DNA from: Holophagales bacterium
GTDB taxonomy: Bacteria > Acidobacteriota > Thermoanaerobaculia > UBA5066
Direction of reading: 5' to 3'
Assembly: GCA_016719485.1 (NCBI GenBank)
Contig: JADJZB010000025.1
Span: 124,001 to 188,000 of the forward strand
Length of the DNA stretch: 64,000 nucleotides
The position numbers and the translations under genes were made by a program. Every line of letters starts with the position of its first letter. The first letter of the stretch is position 1. The notes under the pieces were generated by a model that ran no database searches, had not been told where the DNA came from, and saw nothing but the letters and a program-made list of their open reading frames with translations. This document shows, piece after piece, positions 25,292 to 33,793 of this stretch.

Positions 25292-27583
25292 ATGCGCCGC
25301 CTCGCGATACGTGCCCTCTTCGGAATCGTCGCCGTCGTCTTCCTCCTTGGCCTCGTCCTCCTCGTCCTCGTGAAGCGGAATCTCCCCGGGAACGAGGGAG
25401 GGCGACTGCCGGGCCTGGCCGCCGAGGTGACCGTCGACATCGACGACCGCGGCGTCGCCACGATCCACGCCGCGTCCGTAGAGGACGCCCTGCAGGCGCA
25501 GGGGTGGCTGACGGCCCGCGACCGTGCCTTCCAGCTCGAGGTCCTCCGGAGGAACGCGTCGGGGCGCCTGGCCGAGCTCTTCGGCTCCTCGGCGCTGCCG
25601 CTCGACCGCAGGCACCGCCTCTACGGTTTCGCTCGCGTCGCCGAGGCCGCGGTGCCGCTCCTGCCGCCCCGCGAGAGGGCCGACCTCGAGGCCCTCGCAT
25701 CGGGCATCAACGCGTACTTCACGGCGCACCGCGGCCGCCTCGGGCTGGAGTTCGCCCTCCTGCGGCGCGAGCCCGAGCCGTGGCGCCCCGCAGACTCCCT
25801 CGCCGTCCTTCTCCTGATGTACGAGCAGCTGACGGACGACGTGGAGGCGCAGCGGGGCGCGGAGAAGCTCGCAGGCCTCCCGGAGTCCGTCCGCGCGTTC
25901 CTTCTGCCCCGCGCCACGGCCGACGACGTCCTCCTCGTCCCCGACGCCCCGCCGCTCGCACCGCCGGCCCTTCCGGTCGTCGGGGACTCCGCGCCGACCG
26001 CTCTCCCGAAGGCGGCCCGGTTCGAGACGATGGAGGAGGAGGGCATCGCCGGGTCGAACGCCTTCGCGGTCTCCGGGTCCCTTTCGGCGAGCGGCAGGCC
26101 GATCCTCGCCGGCGACCCGCACCTCGGGCACGAGATGCCCGCCATCTGGCTGCCGATGCGCTTCGTCGTCGCGGGCCGGACGTCGGAAGGGGTGACGCTC
26201 CCGGGCCTGCCGGCTCTGACGATCGGGCGGACCGACCAGGTCGCCTGGAGCTTCACGAACCTCGAGGGGGACGTCCAGGACCTCTACCGCGAGCGGATCG
26301 AGAAGGGTCGCGCCCGCCGCGGGGACGGCTTCGAGCCGGTCGTCGAGCGGAAGGAGACGATCCACATCCGTGGCGGCGCAGAGGAGTCGCTCGTCGTCCG
26401 CTCGACGTCGAACGGGCCGCTTCTCGAGGGGGACCTCGCGGTCCGGTGGACGGCCCTCGACCCTTCGAACCTGAGGGTCCCGAACGCGGATTTCCTCCGG
26501 GCGGGTGACGAAACCACCTTTCTCGCGACGTTCGACCGGTTCACGGGTCCTCCGCAGAACGTCGTCTGGGCGTCGGCGTCGGGATCGATCGGGTGGCGTC
26601 CCGCCGGCCTCCTCCCGGTGCGCCGCGCGGGGACCGACGGGAGCGTCCCCTACGACGCCTCCGACCCGGAGAACGCCTGGCGCGGATTCGTGCCGATGGA
26701 GGAGCTGCCCCGGGTCGTCGATCCGCCCGAAGGGTTCGTCGTGACGGCAAACCAGCGGACGATCGGGACGTCGTTCGGGTACGTCGTCTCGTCCGACTGG
26801 GGTCACCCCGGCCGGGCCCGGCGGATCCGGGACCTGCTTCTGGAGGCGAAGGCCGCGGGAACGAAGGTGACGCGGCGCGGGGCCGAGGCGATCCAGCTCG
26901 ACGAGCGTTCGGAGACGATGCGCAGGACGGCAGCGGCCCTTCGCCCCTTCCTGCCGGGTGACCTCGGGCGCCTCCTCGAAGCGTGGGACGGCACGGCCGA
27001 CGCCGCGACCGCGCGGTACCTCGTCGCCCGCGCCCTCCGCCGGGCCGTGCGCGAGCGGGCGCTCGCGGCCTGGAACGCCCCGCCCGTCCGCTGGCACCTC
27101 GAGGGGGACAACTGGAACGACCTCCTCGAAGCGAACGACGCCGCGTTTCGCGCCGCGGGGCTCGGCGGCCGGGACGCCTTCCTGAAGGGAGCGGCGGACG
27201 ACGCGGTCGCCGCGCTCGAGAAGCGCTACGGCAAGGGCCGCTCGGGGTGGAGCTGGGGCGGGGCGAACCGCCTCTCGGCTCGTCATCCGCTCGGCTACGT
27301 CCCCGGGCTCTCGTGGCTCTTCGACCCCCCGCGCCCGCCCCAGTCCGGCGCGCCGGGAACGCCGCGCGCGGCATCGCCTGCGTTCGGGCAGTCGCTCCGC
27401 TGGATCGTCGACTGGGGAGAGCCGGACGCCGCGACGCTCGTCGTGCCGTTCGGCGCCTCCGGGCACGTCGGGTCGCCCCACCGCCTCGACCAGCTCCCGT
27501 GGTGGAAGGCGGGCGACCCCGACGGCGCGGCGACCCGGCTGGCGCGCCCGCCGTCGGGGGTCCCGATCCGTCTCAGGCCCTGA
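25292..27583 (+). CDS. Penicillin acylase family (N-terminal nucleophile) amidase
   Basis: A 763-residue member of the penicillin G/acyl-homoserine lactone acylase family. An N-terminal membrane anchor (about residues 7-27) is followed by the alpha-subunit part (VTVDIDDRGVATIHA, GWLTARDRAFQLE). Self-cleavage would occur ahead of S255 in the GSNAFAVSGS motif, making Ser the N-terminal nucleophile of the beta subunit. ILAGDPHLGHEMP and WSFTNLEGDVQD are typical of the family. The enzyme should act in the periplasm, tethered to the inner membrane; the substrate (acylated amino acid, lactone or beta-lactam) cannot be told. Its last 11 bp overlap the convergent ArsC-like gene. Confidence 0.93.
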   Translation: MRRLAIRALFGIVAVVFLLGLVLLVLVKRNLPGNEGGRLPGLAAEVTVDIDDRGVATIHAASVEDALQAQGWLTARDRAFQLEVLRRNASGRLAELFGSSALPLDRRHRLYGFARVAEAAVPLLPPRERADLEALASGINAYFTAHRGRLGLEFALLRREPEPWRPADSLAVLLLMYEQLTDDVEAQRGAEKLAGLPESVRAFLLPRATADDVLLVPDAPPLAPPALPVVGDSAPTALPKAARFETMEEEGIAGSNAFAVSGSLSASGRPILAGDPHLGHEMPAIWLPMRFVVAGRTSEGVTLPGLPALTIGRTDQVAWSFTNLEGDVQDLYRERIEKGRARRGDGFEPVVERKETIHIRGGAEESLVVRSTSNGPLLEGDLAVRWTALDPSNLRVPNADFLRAGDETTFLATFDRFTGPPQNVVWASASGSIGWRPAGLLPVRRAGTDGSVPYDASDPENAWRGFVPMEELPRVVDPPEGFVVTANQRTIGTSFGYVVSSDWGHPGRARRIRDLLLEAKAAGTKVTRRGAEAIQLDERSETMRRTAAALRPFLPGDLGRLLEAWDGTADAATARYLVARALRRAVRERALAAWNAPPVRWHLEGDNWNDLLEANDAAFRAAGLGGRDAFLKGAADDAVAALEKRYGKGRSGWSWGGANRLSARHPLGYVPGLSWLFDPPRPPQSGAPGTPRAASPAFGQSLRWIVDWGEPDAATLVVPFGASGHVGSPHRLDQLPWWKAGDPDGAATRLARPPSGVPIRLRP

Positions 27584-27905
27584 GGAGCGCCTCGAGGGTT
27601 TCGGGGTGGAAGCCGACGAGGAGCTTCCTTCCCACGCGCAGCATCGGCGCGCGGTAATTGCCCGTCGGCCCCTTCAGGCCGTCGAGCGTCGCCTCCTTCG
27701 CGGCGAGCGTCACGGCCTTCTTTCCCCTGGCGACGACGACGTCGTCGACGGCGGCGAGGAGCGCCTTCACGTCGGCGTCCGTCATCGGGGCCGACTTCGA
27801 GGAGCGTTCCTGGGTGATGCGGGCTTTCGTCCGGTCGAGCACCTCACGGGTGCGTGTGCAGCTCGTTCAACCGGGGCGCTGGTAGTAGAAACCGACCGTG
27901 GACAT
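27573..27905 (-). CDS. ArsC/Spx-like thioredoxin-fold protein with in-frame UGA (probable selenoprotein)
   Basis: Read from the ATG at 27905 (strong ribosome site AAAAGGAG, 7 bases ahead), the frame has 110 codons with one internal TGA at codon 13 (27869-27867). The reading is STVGFYYQRPG-U-TSCTRTREVL. In ArsC/Spx relatives this place holds CxxC or CxxS after a Pro (P-C-T-S-C), so selenocysteine would replace the nucleophilic cysteine with C16 as partner. The rest fits the family: KALLAAVDDVVVARGKK and GPTGNYRAPMLRVG with the conserved Arg-Ala-Pro. Starting after the TGA would remove the first strand and active site. A simple nonsense mutation is the alternative. Members are redox enzymes or arsenate-reductase-like proteins; the substrate is unknown. 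Confidence 0.75.
27836..27865 (-). promoter_or_regulatory. Possible SECIS-type hairpin just after the UGA codon
   Basis: The mRNA right behind the UGA can fold with CGAGC pairing GCUCG as outer stem and CACG pairing CGUG as inner stem, with an internal loop between. Position and size (30 nt, starting one base past UGA) suit a bacterial SECIS. The apical loop (CACC) lacks the guanine usually expected there, so the support is only partial. Confidence 0.35.
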
Positions 27906-27927
27906 GGCGTTCTCCTTTTCTGCCCCG

Positions 27928-29358
27928 TCAGGGCGCGAGGGCGTACTCGCGAACGATCCGGGCCGTCCGCTCGACGCCGTCGATGTAGGCGGGGAGGTGA
28001 ATCCTCTCGTTCTTGCTGTGGACGGTCACGGCGTCGAGGAGGTTCAGTCCGAACGGCGAGATTCCGAACGCACGGACGCTCCCGCGGAGGCGCAGGTAGG
28101 AGGAGTTCGTGTAGCTTCCCGACAGCACGTAGGGACCGACGTCCGCCCTCTCGACGGGATCGAGGGCGAGGACGGTCCGGAGCGTCTCCCAGGCCCGCCC
28201 CTTCCGCTGTGCCGGAACGCTGTCGGGGGTGAGGGAAACGAGTCGAAGCCGAACCCGGTACCGGGTGGCCCAGGCCTGCATCTCCTCCCAGCGCACGTGA
28301 ACCGAACGGCCGGGGAGGAGCGTGGCCACGACGCTCGTCGTGAAACCCCCGCCCCCCGGCGCCGGCAGCACCTTCCCCGAGTAGTACATGTCGCGCATGA
28401 GTGCCCGGTAGGGCTCAGGGATCCCCTGGCTGAGCCGGCCGGCCCGGACGGCCGCGCGCGTGTCGCTCATCTGATGTCCCCAGAGATCCGACCGAGATGG
28501 AGCCACGAAGGCGAGGAAGTCCTGGACCTCGTCGAGGACCTGGTAGGGCTCCGCATCCATCCGAGCCTCCAGGAACTCCGAGAAGGCCTTCAGGCTCTCC
28601 TCCCGCGCCGCCTCGGCCGTGGCCATGATGGCTGCCTTCTGCAGGACCTCGATCCCGAACCGGGCGATCCTGTCGCCGGAGACCTCGTTGACGCCCCCTT
28701 CGTTGAAGACGTCCGTCACCCCTGCCAGGAGGTCCGGACGGTGATCCAGGACCCAGCCGATGCCGATCTCGGGCGTGTACGTCTCCTCTCCCGGCTCGGC
28801 CACGAAGACGATGTCCCGCTCCGGGACGAGACCGTCCCGGCGGAGGGAGGCGATCGCCAGGAAGTCGGCGATCCCCTGCCCCTTCATGTCGATGGTCCCC
28901 CGCCCGCAGATGTAGTCGCGGAACCGGCCCGTTCCATCCACGCCTCCAAAAGGCGGGTGTTCCCATTCGGAGAGGTCGCCCACCGGGAAGACGTCCATGT
29001 GGTGCAGCAGAAGCAGGGCCTCATCCCTCCTGCGGCCCGAGAGGCGTGCCACGACGATGGGGCGTTCCGGGTCGGAACCGACGATCTCGAACGGGATTCC
29101 CTCGCAGCCGAGCTTCTCCGCCCAGAAGCGCGCCGTCTCCACGGTCCTTCCCGGCGGGTTCGAGCTGTCGATCCTGACGTATTCCCGGAGGAGGACGGTC
29201 GCTTCGCGGGAGCGCAGCTGGGCGATGTCGAACTCGGGAACCGCGACGCTCGGGGCTCGGCTCTTCAGGAGCCCGGGAACGGCGAGGACGATCGCGGCCA
29301 CGACGACGGCACCGCCGTAGAGCGCGACGCGCCGGCGCGCGTTCCGGGAGATCTTCAT
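27928..29358 (-). CDS. Membrane-anchored M20 family metallopeptidase
   Basis: A 476-residue M20 (carboxypeptidase/deacetylase-type) hydrolase with an N-terminal membrane segment (about residues 12-30). Metal-site motifs are in order: LLLLHHMDVFPV, GRGTIDMKG (bridging Asp), AEPGEETYTPE (catalytic Glu and ligand) and a late VTVHSKNERI with the last His. The family cleaves peptides or N-acyl amino acids using two zinc ions; the anchor implies a periplasmic site. It is the last gene of a five-gene operon of glycan and membrane genes and overlaps the YfhO gene before it by 4 nt (ATGA), so it may trim or deacylate a product of that pathway; this is inference. Confidence 0.85.
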   Translation of the reverse strand: MKISRNARRRVALYGGAVVVAAIVLAVPGLLKSRAPSVAVPEFDIAQLRSREATVLLREYVRIDSSNPPGRTVETARFWAEKLGCEGIPFEIVGSDPERPIVVARLSGRRRDEALLLLHHMDVFPVGDLSEWEHPPFGGVDGTGRFRDYICGRGTIDMKGQGIADFLAIASLRRDGLVPERDIVFVAEPGEETYTPEIGIGWVLDHRPDLLAGVTDVFNEGGVNEVSGDRIARFGIEVLQKAAIMATAEAAREESLKAFSEFLEARMDAEPYQVLDEVQDFLAFVAPSRSDLWGHQMSDTRAAVRAGRLSQGIPEPYRALMRDMYYSGKVLPAPGGGGFTTSVVATLLPGRSVHVRWEEMQAWATRYRVRLRLVSLTPDSVPAQRKGRAWETLRTVLALDPVERADVGPYVLSGSYTNSSYLRLRGSVRAFGISPFGLNLLDAVTVHSKNERIHLPAYIDGVERTARIVREYALAP

Positions 29359-31484
29359 CGCCCCGGGAGGCCCTCGGGACTTCGACGGCGGCAGAGAATC
29401 GTGACGATCGAGAGTGCGAGGGCGGAGAACACCGTCGCGATGATCAGCCATCTCCGGGTGGGTCGCAATCGGACGACGTGGCGGCCTCTGGGAACCGTGA
29501 GCCCGGAGAATCCGAAGTTCGCGTCGTCGACGGGGACGCTCCGCCCGTCCAGGACAGCGTCCCGGGTCGTTGCGAGGGGCCGGCAGAGGAGCAGGTAGGC
29601 AGGGCCGGGGCCCTCCACCGCCACCTCCACCTCCATCCGCGACGGGCGGTCCGAGACCCGAAGCACCCGGCCGCGCGAGGGCACGAAGCTCTCTCCGGCA
29701 CCTACGACGAAGGCTGCCATCGCAGGTATGCCCTCCTCCAGGAAACGGTCGGCCAGCTCCCGCGGGTCGCTTCCGAGGACGACCCTTTCGACGAACCGGA
29801 ACGGCGGGACCGGATCGCCGAAGGGCAGAAACGCCGGAACGGATTCGCCCGCGGGCCCGGGCTCTCCCACGACGGCCCCGAGCGCCCCCGCGGCGCGGGC
29901 GAGGGCCATCGGCAGCGGTCTCCCTCCCGGAGAGCTCTCCAGGAAGTGGACCCACTCGAGCTGCGGACGTGGCAGGGCCACGTCGTAGTCCCGCTCGAAG
30001 ACGCTCGCGGCGCCGAACCGGCTGGCCGAGTGGGGGAAGGCCCAGCGCGTCGCCCGGACTCCCGTTCCCTGCGGGTCGTCGGTGCCGCTCCCGCCTGCGA
30101 CCCGGTACGAGGCGTAAGGGAAGACCCTCGGAGGAGGTTCTTCTCCGGACGAGAGCGGCAGCGCCGCCAGGACCGCAGGGCGCTCCTCGAGCAGAGATGG
30201 CGGGGACATCGGAAAGAGGCGTGCCGTGATCGCTGCCCGGTCGAAGACGAGGAGCACTGCCAGAGAGACGAAAACGAAGGCACGTCCTTTCCCGCCGAGC
30301 GCTCTCTCGAGCGCCGCCGCACCGAGGGCGGCGAGCCAGGCGACACCGAATCCGAAGAGAATCGCGTATTTCTCGGGATAGCGGATCGAGGACGCGAACG
30401 GCACGACGGTGAGAAGGAGCCCGAAGGCGGGCGTTGCCGGGCCGAGGGCCAGGAGGACGCCGACGAGACCGGTCGCCATCGCCCTCAGCCGCGCACCCCG
30501 GCCGGCCACCAGGGCGAGGAGAGCGAGCGTCCAGGTGACGCGCCCCGGCGTCAGCGACGGGAGGTAGGGGTAGCCGGGAATCCCGTCCACCCGGGTCACG
30601 CGCGTCCAGTCCGCGACGATCCCATCGGCGAGGAATTCGGGGAGCCTGGCGAGCGGGAGCGCGCCCAGCGCCGCGAACCCGGGAAGAAGCGCCCCCTGAA
30701 CGCTTCGGATGCTGTCGAGGCCCGTGACGAGGTACGTGGCGACCGCCGGTGCGGCGAGCAGGGCGCCGAGCAGGCCCGCCGCTCCCCACAGCGCCGCGGC
30801 CCCGAGCCTCTCGCGAGCCCCGCCGCCCTCTCCCCGCCCCGCGAGAAGGACGAGGGCGAGGAGGGCCGCGGCGACGAGCGGCTCCGGCACCGAGGCGACG
30901 ATCAGGAGCGCCGTCGCCGCGGCAAGGGCGGCAACGGCGCGTGGGTCTCGCCTCGACCGGACGCGGAGGAGCGCCGCGGCAAACCACGGCAGCGCCGCAT
31001 ACGCCGACGAGAATCCGAGGAAGCTCGCCGAGGAGGCCGTGATCCCGCTCGCCCCCCACGCGAGCGCCCCGAGCGCCGAGGAGAGCGGCGGCAGGCCCGT
31101 GACGCGCAGGAAGACGGCGAAGCCGGCGGCGCCGGAGAGGACGCGCAGGAGCATCCACGCCTTCGCGGCGACGGCCGTCGGAAGGAGGAGGAACAGGACG
31201 TTTCCCGGGTCGAACGCGGCCACACCCGGCCACGACAGGAGCGGCAGGCCGCCCCACCGGAACCGGTCGATCCACGGCACCTCCCCGGCACGGATCGCCT
31301 CCACGAGCTGGGTCTTCAGCGGGTAGAAGTACGGGACGAGGTCGCGGCCCGACGGGACCCCCGGTCCGAGGAGCGTCCGGTACGGGACGAGGAGGAGCAC
31401 GAGGGCCAGCAGGAGGCTCACCTCGAACGGCCTTCGCTTCGCCAGGTCCTGAAGGCGCACGGACAGGCCCCGCAGCCGCGTCAC
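29355..31484 (-). CDS. YfhO-family membrane protein (first of the operon pair)
   Basis: A 709-residue protein with about a dozen membrane segments followed by a C-terminal beta-rich periplasmic domain (about 545-680) and one final membrane helix. The GRDLVPYFYPLKTQLVEAIRAG, here noted as GRDLVPYFYPLK, and WIDRFRWGGLPLL motifs near the N-terminus are typical of YfhO (GT-C-like) proteins, which are thought to glycosylate lipid carriers or teichoic acids. The SSIRYPEKYAIL motif is also characteristic. The GTG start overlaps the previous stop in a GTGA junction. Sugar and acceptor are unknown. Confidence 0.8.
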   Translation of the reverse strand: MTRLRGLSVRLQDLAKRRPFEVSLLLALVLLLVPYRTLLGPGVPSGRDLVPYFYPLKTQLVEAIRAGEVPWIDRFRWGGLPLLSWPGVAAFDPGNVLFLLLPTAVAAKAWMLLRVLSGAAGFAVFLRVTGLPPLSSALGALAWGASGITASSASFLGFSSAYAALPWFAAALLRVRSRRDPRAVAALAAATALLIVASVPEPLVAAALLALVLLAGRGEGGGARERLGAAALWGAAGLLGALLAAPAVATYLVTGLDSIRSVQGALLPGFAALGALPLARLPEFLADGIVADWTRVTRVDGIPGYPYLPSLTPGRVTWTLALLALVAGRGARLRAMATGLVGVLLALGPATPAFGLLLTVVPFASSIRYPEKYAILFGFGVAWLAALGAAALERALGGKGRAFVFVSLAVLLVFDRAAITARLFPMSPPSLLEERPAVLAALPLSSGEEPPPRVFPYASYRVAGGSGTDDPQGTGVRATRWAFPHSASRFGAASVFERDYDVALPRPQLEWVHFLESSPGGRPLPMALARAAGALGAVVGEPGPAGESVPAFLPFGDPVPPFRFVERVVLGSDPRELADRFLEEGIPAMAAFVVGAGESFVPSRGRVLRVSDRPSRMEVEVAVEGPGPAYLLLCRPLATTRDAVLDGRSVPVDDANFGFSGLTVPRGRHVVRLRPTRRWLIIATVFSALALSIVTILCRRRSPEGLPGR

Positions 31485-33793
31485 CGGCGCCTGCCGTTTC
31501 GCAGCAGGAATGCCGCGCCTGCGAGAGAAAGGAGCGTGACGGCACCCCCCACCGCGATGGAGCGGTTCTCGTAGGAGAGGACGACGTCGTGCGCACCGGC
31601 TGGAACGCCCAGGGCCGTGAGGAAGCCGTCGGCCCGCCTGGTCGCGACCGGAACTCCGTCGATGCGCGCCTTCCACGACGGGTCCAGGGCGAGCGCCACG
31701 ACCAGGAGCCCGCCGGGCGGGTCGACCCGGACCCGCAGCCGGTGACGGTGGTTCGTTCGCTCGAGAACCTCGACCTCCCCCTTTCCGAACGGGAGGGGCG
31801 CACCGGTCCCCTCGAGCACCGTATCCGCGAGCGGGTCGGGGGGCGCGGGAACGGTGAGACCGGACGGGGCGAAGATCGCGCGGGAGACGAGGGAATGCTC
31901 GGTCCTCGCCCGGTCGATCGCCACGATCCGCCCACGGCCGAACCGGGCCGTCTCGCGAACGCCCACGGGACCGGGCCCGGCGTCATCGGTCCGTCCCGCC
32001 GTGACGCCGATCGTTCGCAGGCGCCGTACTTTCTCCTCGCCCCAGGGCAGACGGGCGAGCGCCGCGGCGAACGCGACGGCCTGCGGCGGCGACATCCTGT
32101 CGACGTCGTTGTCCCCGCCGTACCTCAGGCCGAAGACCGCTCCCGTGAGGGGCCGCAGCGGGTCGAGCCCGCCCCGTTCGAACGCGAGAGCCGTCGCCCG
32201 CGCCGCGTCGTCCGCGCCGTCGGCGTGGAAGCGCCCGCCGCGGGCCGCCGACAGCGCGGCCCGAACCTCCGCAGGAGGGTTCGTGTAGAAGTCCGCCGGT
32301 CCGGCGGGTGCCGACCCGGTGACGCGACGTCCCGCGTCGAAGAGGAAGAGCGCGGCGCCGATCGCGAAGGCCGCGCGCAGAGAGAGCCGACCCGAGCGGA
32401 CGAGGCGCGGCAGGAGCGCGAGCAGGAGCGCGGTGGCCACGCCTGCGAGAAGGACCGGGCGGAGCAGGGTGGCGGCCCGATCCGCAATGACGTCCGGCCC
32501 CGCCAGTCCCGACACGCGGAGGAGAGAGGCGAGCGCCTCCGGCGCGACGAGCGCGAGGAGCGTCGGACCGGCCAGGAGAGCGGCGAGGACGGCCGCCGCG
32601 AGAGAGAGCCGCCGCGGAGCCGCCGGGTCGTCGCTCAGCCGGTCGACTCCGACGGCCGCTGCGCCGCACAGGCCGAACGTCGCGAGGATCCACCACTTTT
32701 CCGGGTACCTCAGGATCGGAAGCGCCCCGAGGAACGCTCCGACCGGAGGGACGAACCGTCCGAACGACAGGACCGCCGCCAGGCCCGCGAGGCCGAGCGC
32801 GGCCCGGCCACGGGAGTCTCCCAGCGCGCCTGCGGCCAGGACGAGCGGGACGAGACCGAGGGCGAGGTCGTGGAAGTAGGGGTTCCCCGCGTCGAACGTC
32901 GAGGCTCCCCAGTAGTCGCGGTCGTCCTCGGCCTGTGGGTCGCCCGTCAGGCGGGGCTCGAGGAGCGTCAGCACGCGGGCGGGACGGACGGACCAGAAGA
33001 GCGCTCCCTCCTCGGCGCGCATCTGCGTGGCGCGGGCCGAGCGGCCGAGCTCCCCCGCCGTCGGGAGGAGCTGGACGGCGGCGATTCCCGTCGACAGGAG
33101 CGCCGCCGCGGCGAGCGCGAGGAAGCGCCCGCGGGCGTGCGGCCACAGACCCGCCCGCGCGTCGAGACCGGAGCGCAGGAGGGCGAGCACCGTCGCGCCC
33201 GCTGCCCCGGTCGCGGTGACGACCGGCTCTCCACCCAGGAGCGAGAGGCCGAGGGCGAGCCCTGCGATCCCCACCCGCCTCCGCGCTCCCCGGGCGTCGG
33301 ACGGGTCGAGCGTCCCGAGCGCCACGAGTGCCAGCGGGATGGGCGCAGCGGACGCGACGGTCGTGGTGAGGAGCGGCACCGTCTGGAAGACGCCCGAGAA
33401 CAGGAGGACGCTCCCTCCCGCGAGCGCGGCCCCGCGCGAAACGCCGAGCCATCGCAGCGCCGCGTAAGAGAGGAGGAGGACGAGGGCGACGTGGAGGAGG
33501 AAGAGGCCCGTCGTCCCGGCGAGCGGCACGAGCCAGGTGCCCGGCCAGAAGACGGCGGCGTTCGGGTTCGCTGCGAGCGCGCGCCCCGCGCCGGTGGCGT
33601 CGTTCCAGAGCGGCAGCTCTCCGGCCGAGAGAAGGCGCGCGGTGACCTCCCGGAGCGGGACGAAGAAGAACCCCGCGTCGCGCGAGACGACGCTCCCCCC
33701 GAGAAGGTAGTCGTGGAACCTGAAGGCGGCGGCGCCGAGGAGCGCCGCGGGGGCGGCGAAGGGAGCGAGCCGGGCGAGGCGCCCCGGCGTCAC
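31481..33793 (-). CDS. YfhO-family membrane protein (second of the operon pair)
   Basis: A 770-residue paralog of its downstream neighbour. It has the same layout: SRDAGFFFVPLREVTARLL and LPLWNDATGAGRALAANPN near the N-terminus, many membrane segments, LPILRYPEKWWIL, then a periplasmic domain (about 540-740) and a last helix ending in RNGRRR. The shared RYPEK motif marks both as one family; sequence between motifs has diverged far, so the two probably act on different sugars or steps. Joined by GTGA overlaps on both sides. Confidence 0.8.
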   Translation of the reverse strand: MTPGRLARLAPFAAPAALLGAAAFRFHDYLLGGSVVSRDAGFFFVPLREVTARLLSAGELPLWNDATGAGRALAANPNAAVFWPGTWLVPLAGTTGLFLLHVALVLLLSYAALRWLGVSRGAALAGGSVLLFSGVFQTVPLLTTTVASAAPIPLALVALGTLDPSDARGARRRVGIAGLALGLSLLGGEPVVTATGAAGATVLALLRSGLDARAGLWPHARGRFLALAAAALLSTGIAAVQLLPTAGELGRSARATQMRAEEGALFWSVRPARVLTLLEPRLTGDPQAEDDRDYWGASTFDAGNPYFHDLALGLVPLVLAAGALGDSRGRAALGLAGLAAVLSFGRFVPPVGAFLGALPILRYPEKWWILATFGLCGAAAVGVDRLSDDPAAPRRLSLAAAVLAALLAGPTLLALVAPEALASLLRVSGLAGPDVIADRAATLLRPVLLAGVATALLLALLPRLVRSGRLSLRAAFAIGAALFLFDAGRRVTGSAPAGPADFYTNPPAEVRAALSAARGGRFHADGADDAARATALAFERGGLDPLRPLTGAVFGLRYGGDNDVDRMSPPQAVAFAAALARLPWGEEKVRRLRTIGVTAGRTDDAGPGPVGVRETARFGRGRIVAIDRARTEHSLVSRAIFAPSGLTVPAPPDPLADTVLEGTGAPLPFGKGEVEVLERTNHRHRLRVRVDPPGGLLVVALALDPSWKARIDGVPVATRRADGFLTALGVPAGAHDVVLSYENRSIAVGGAVTLLSLAGAAFLLRNGRRR

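Noticed and set aside
27573..27842. Short ArsC-like protein starting at the GTG after the TGA
   Set aside because: It would lack the first strand and the active site, and there is no ribosome site, whereas the ATG at 27905 has a strong one.
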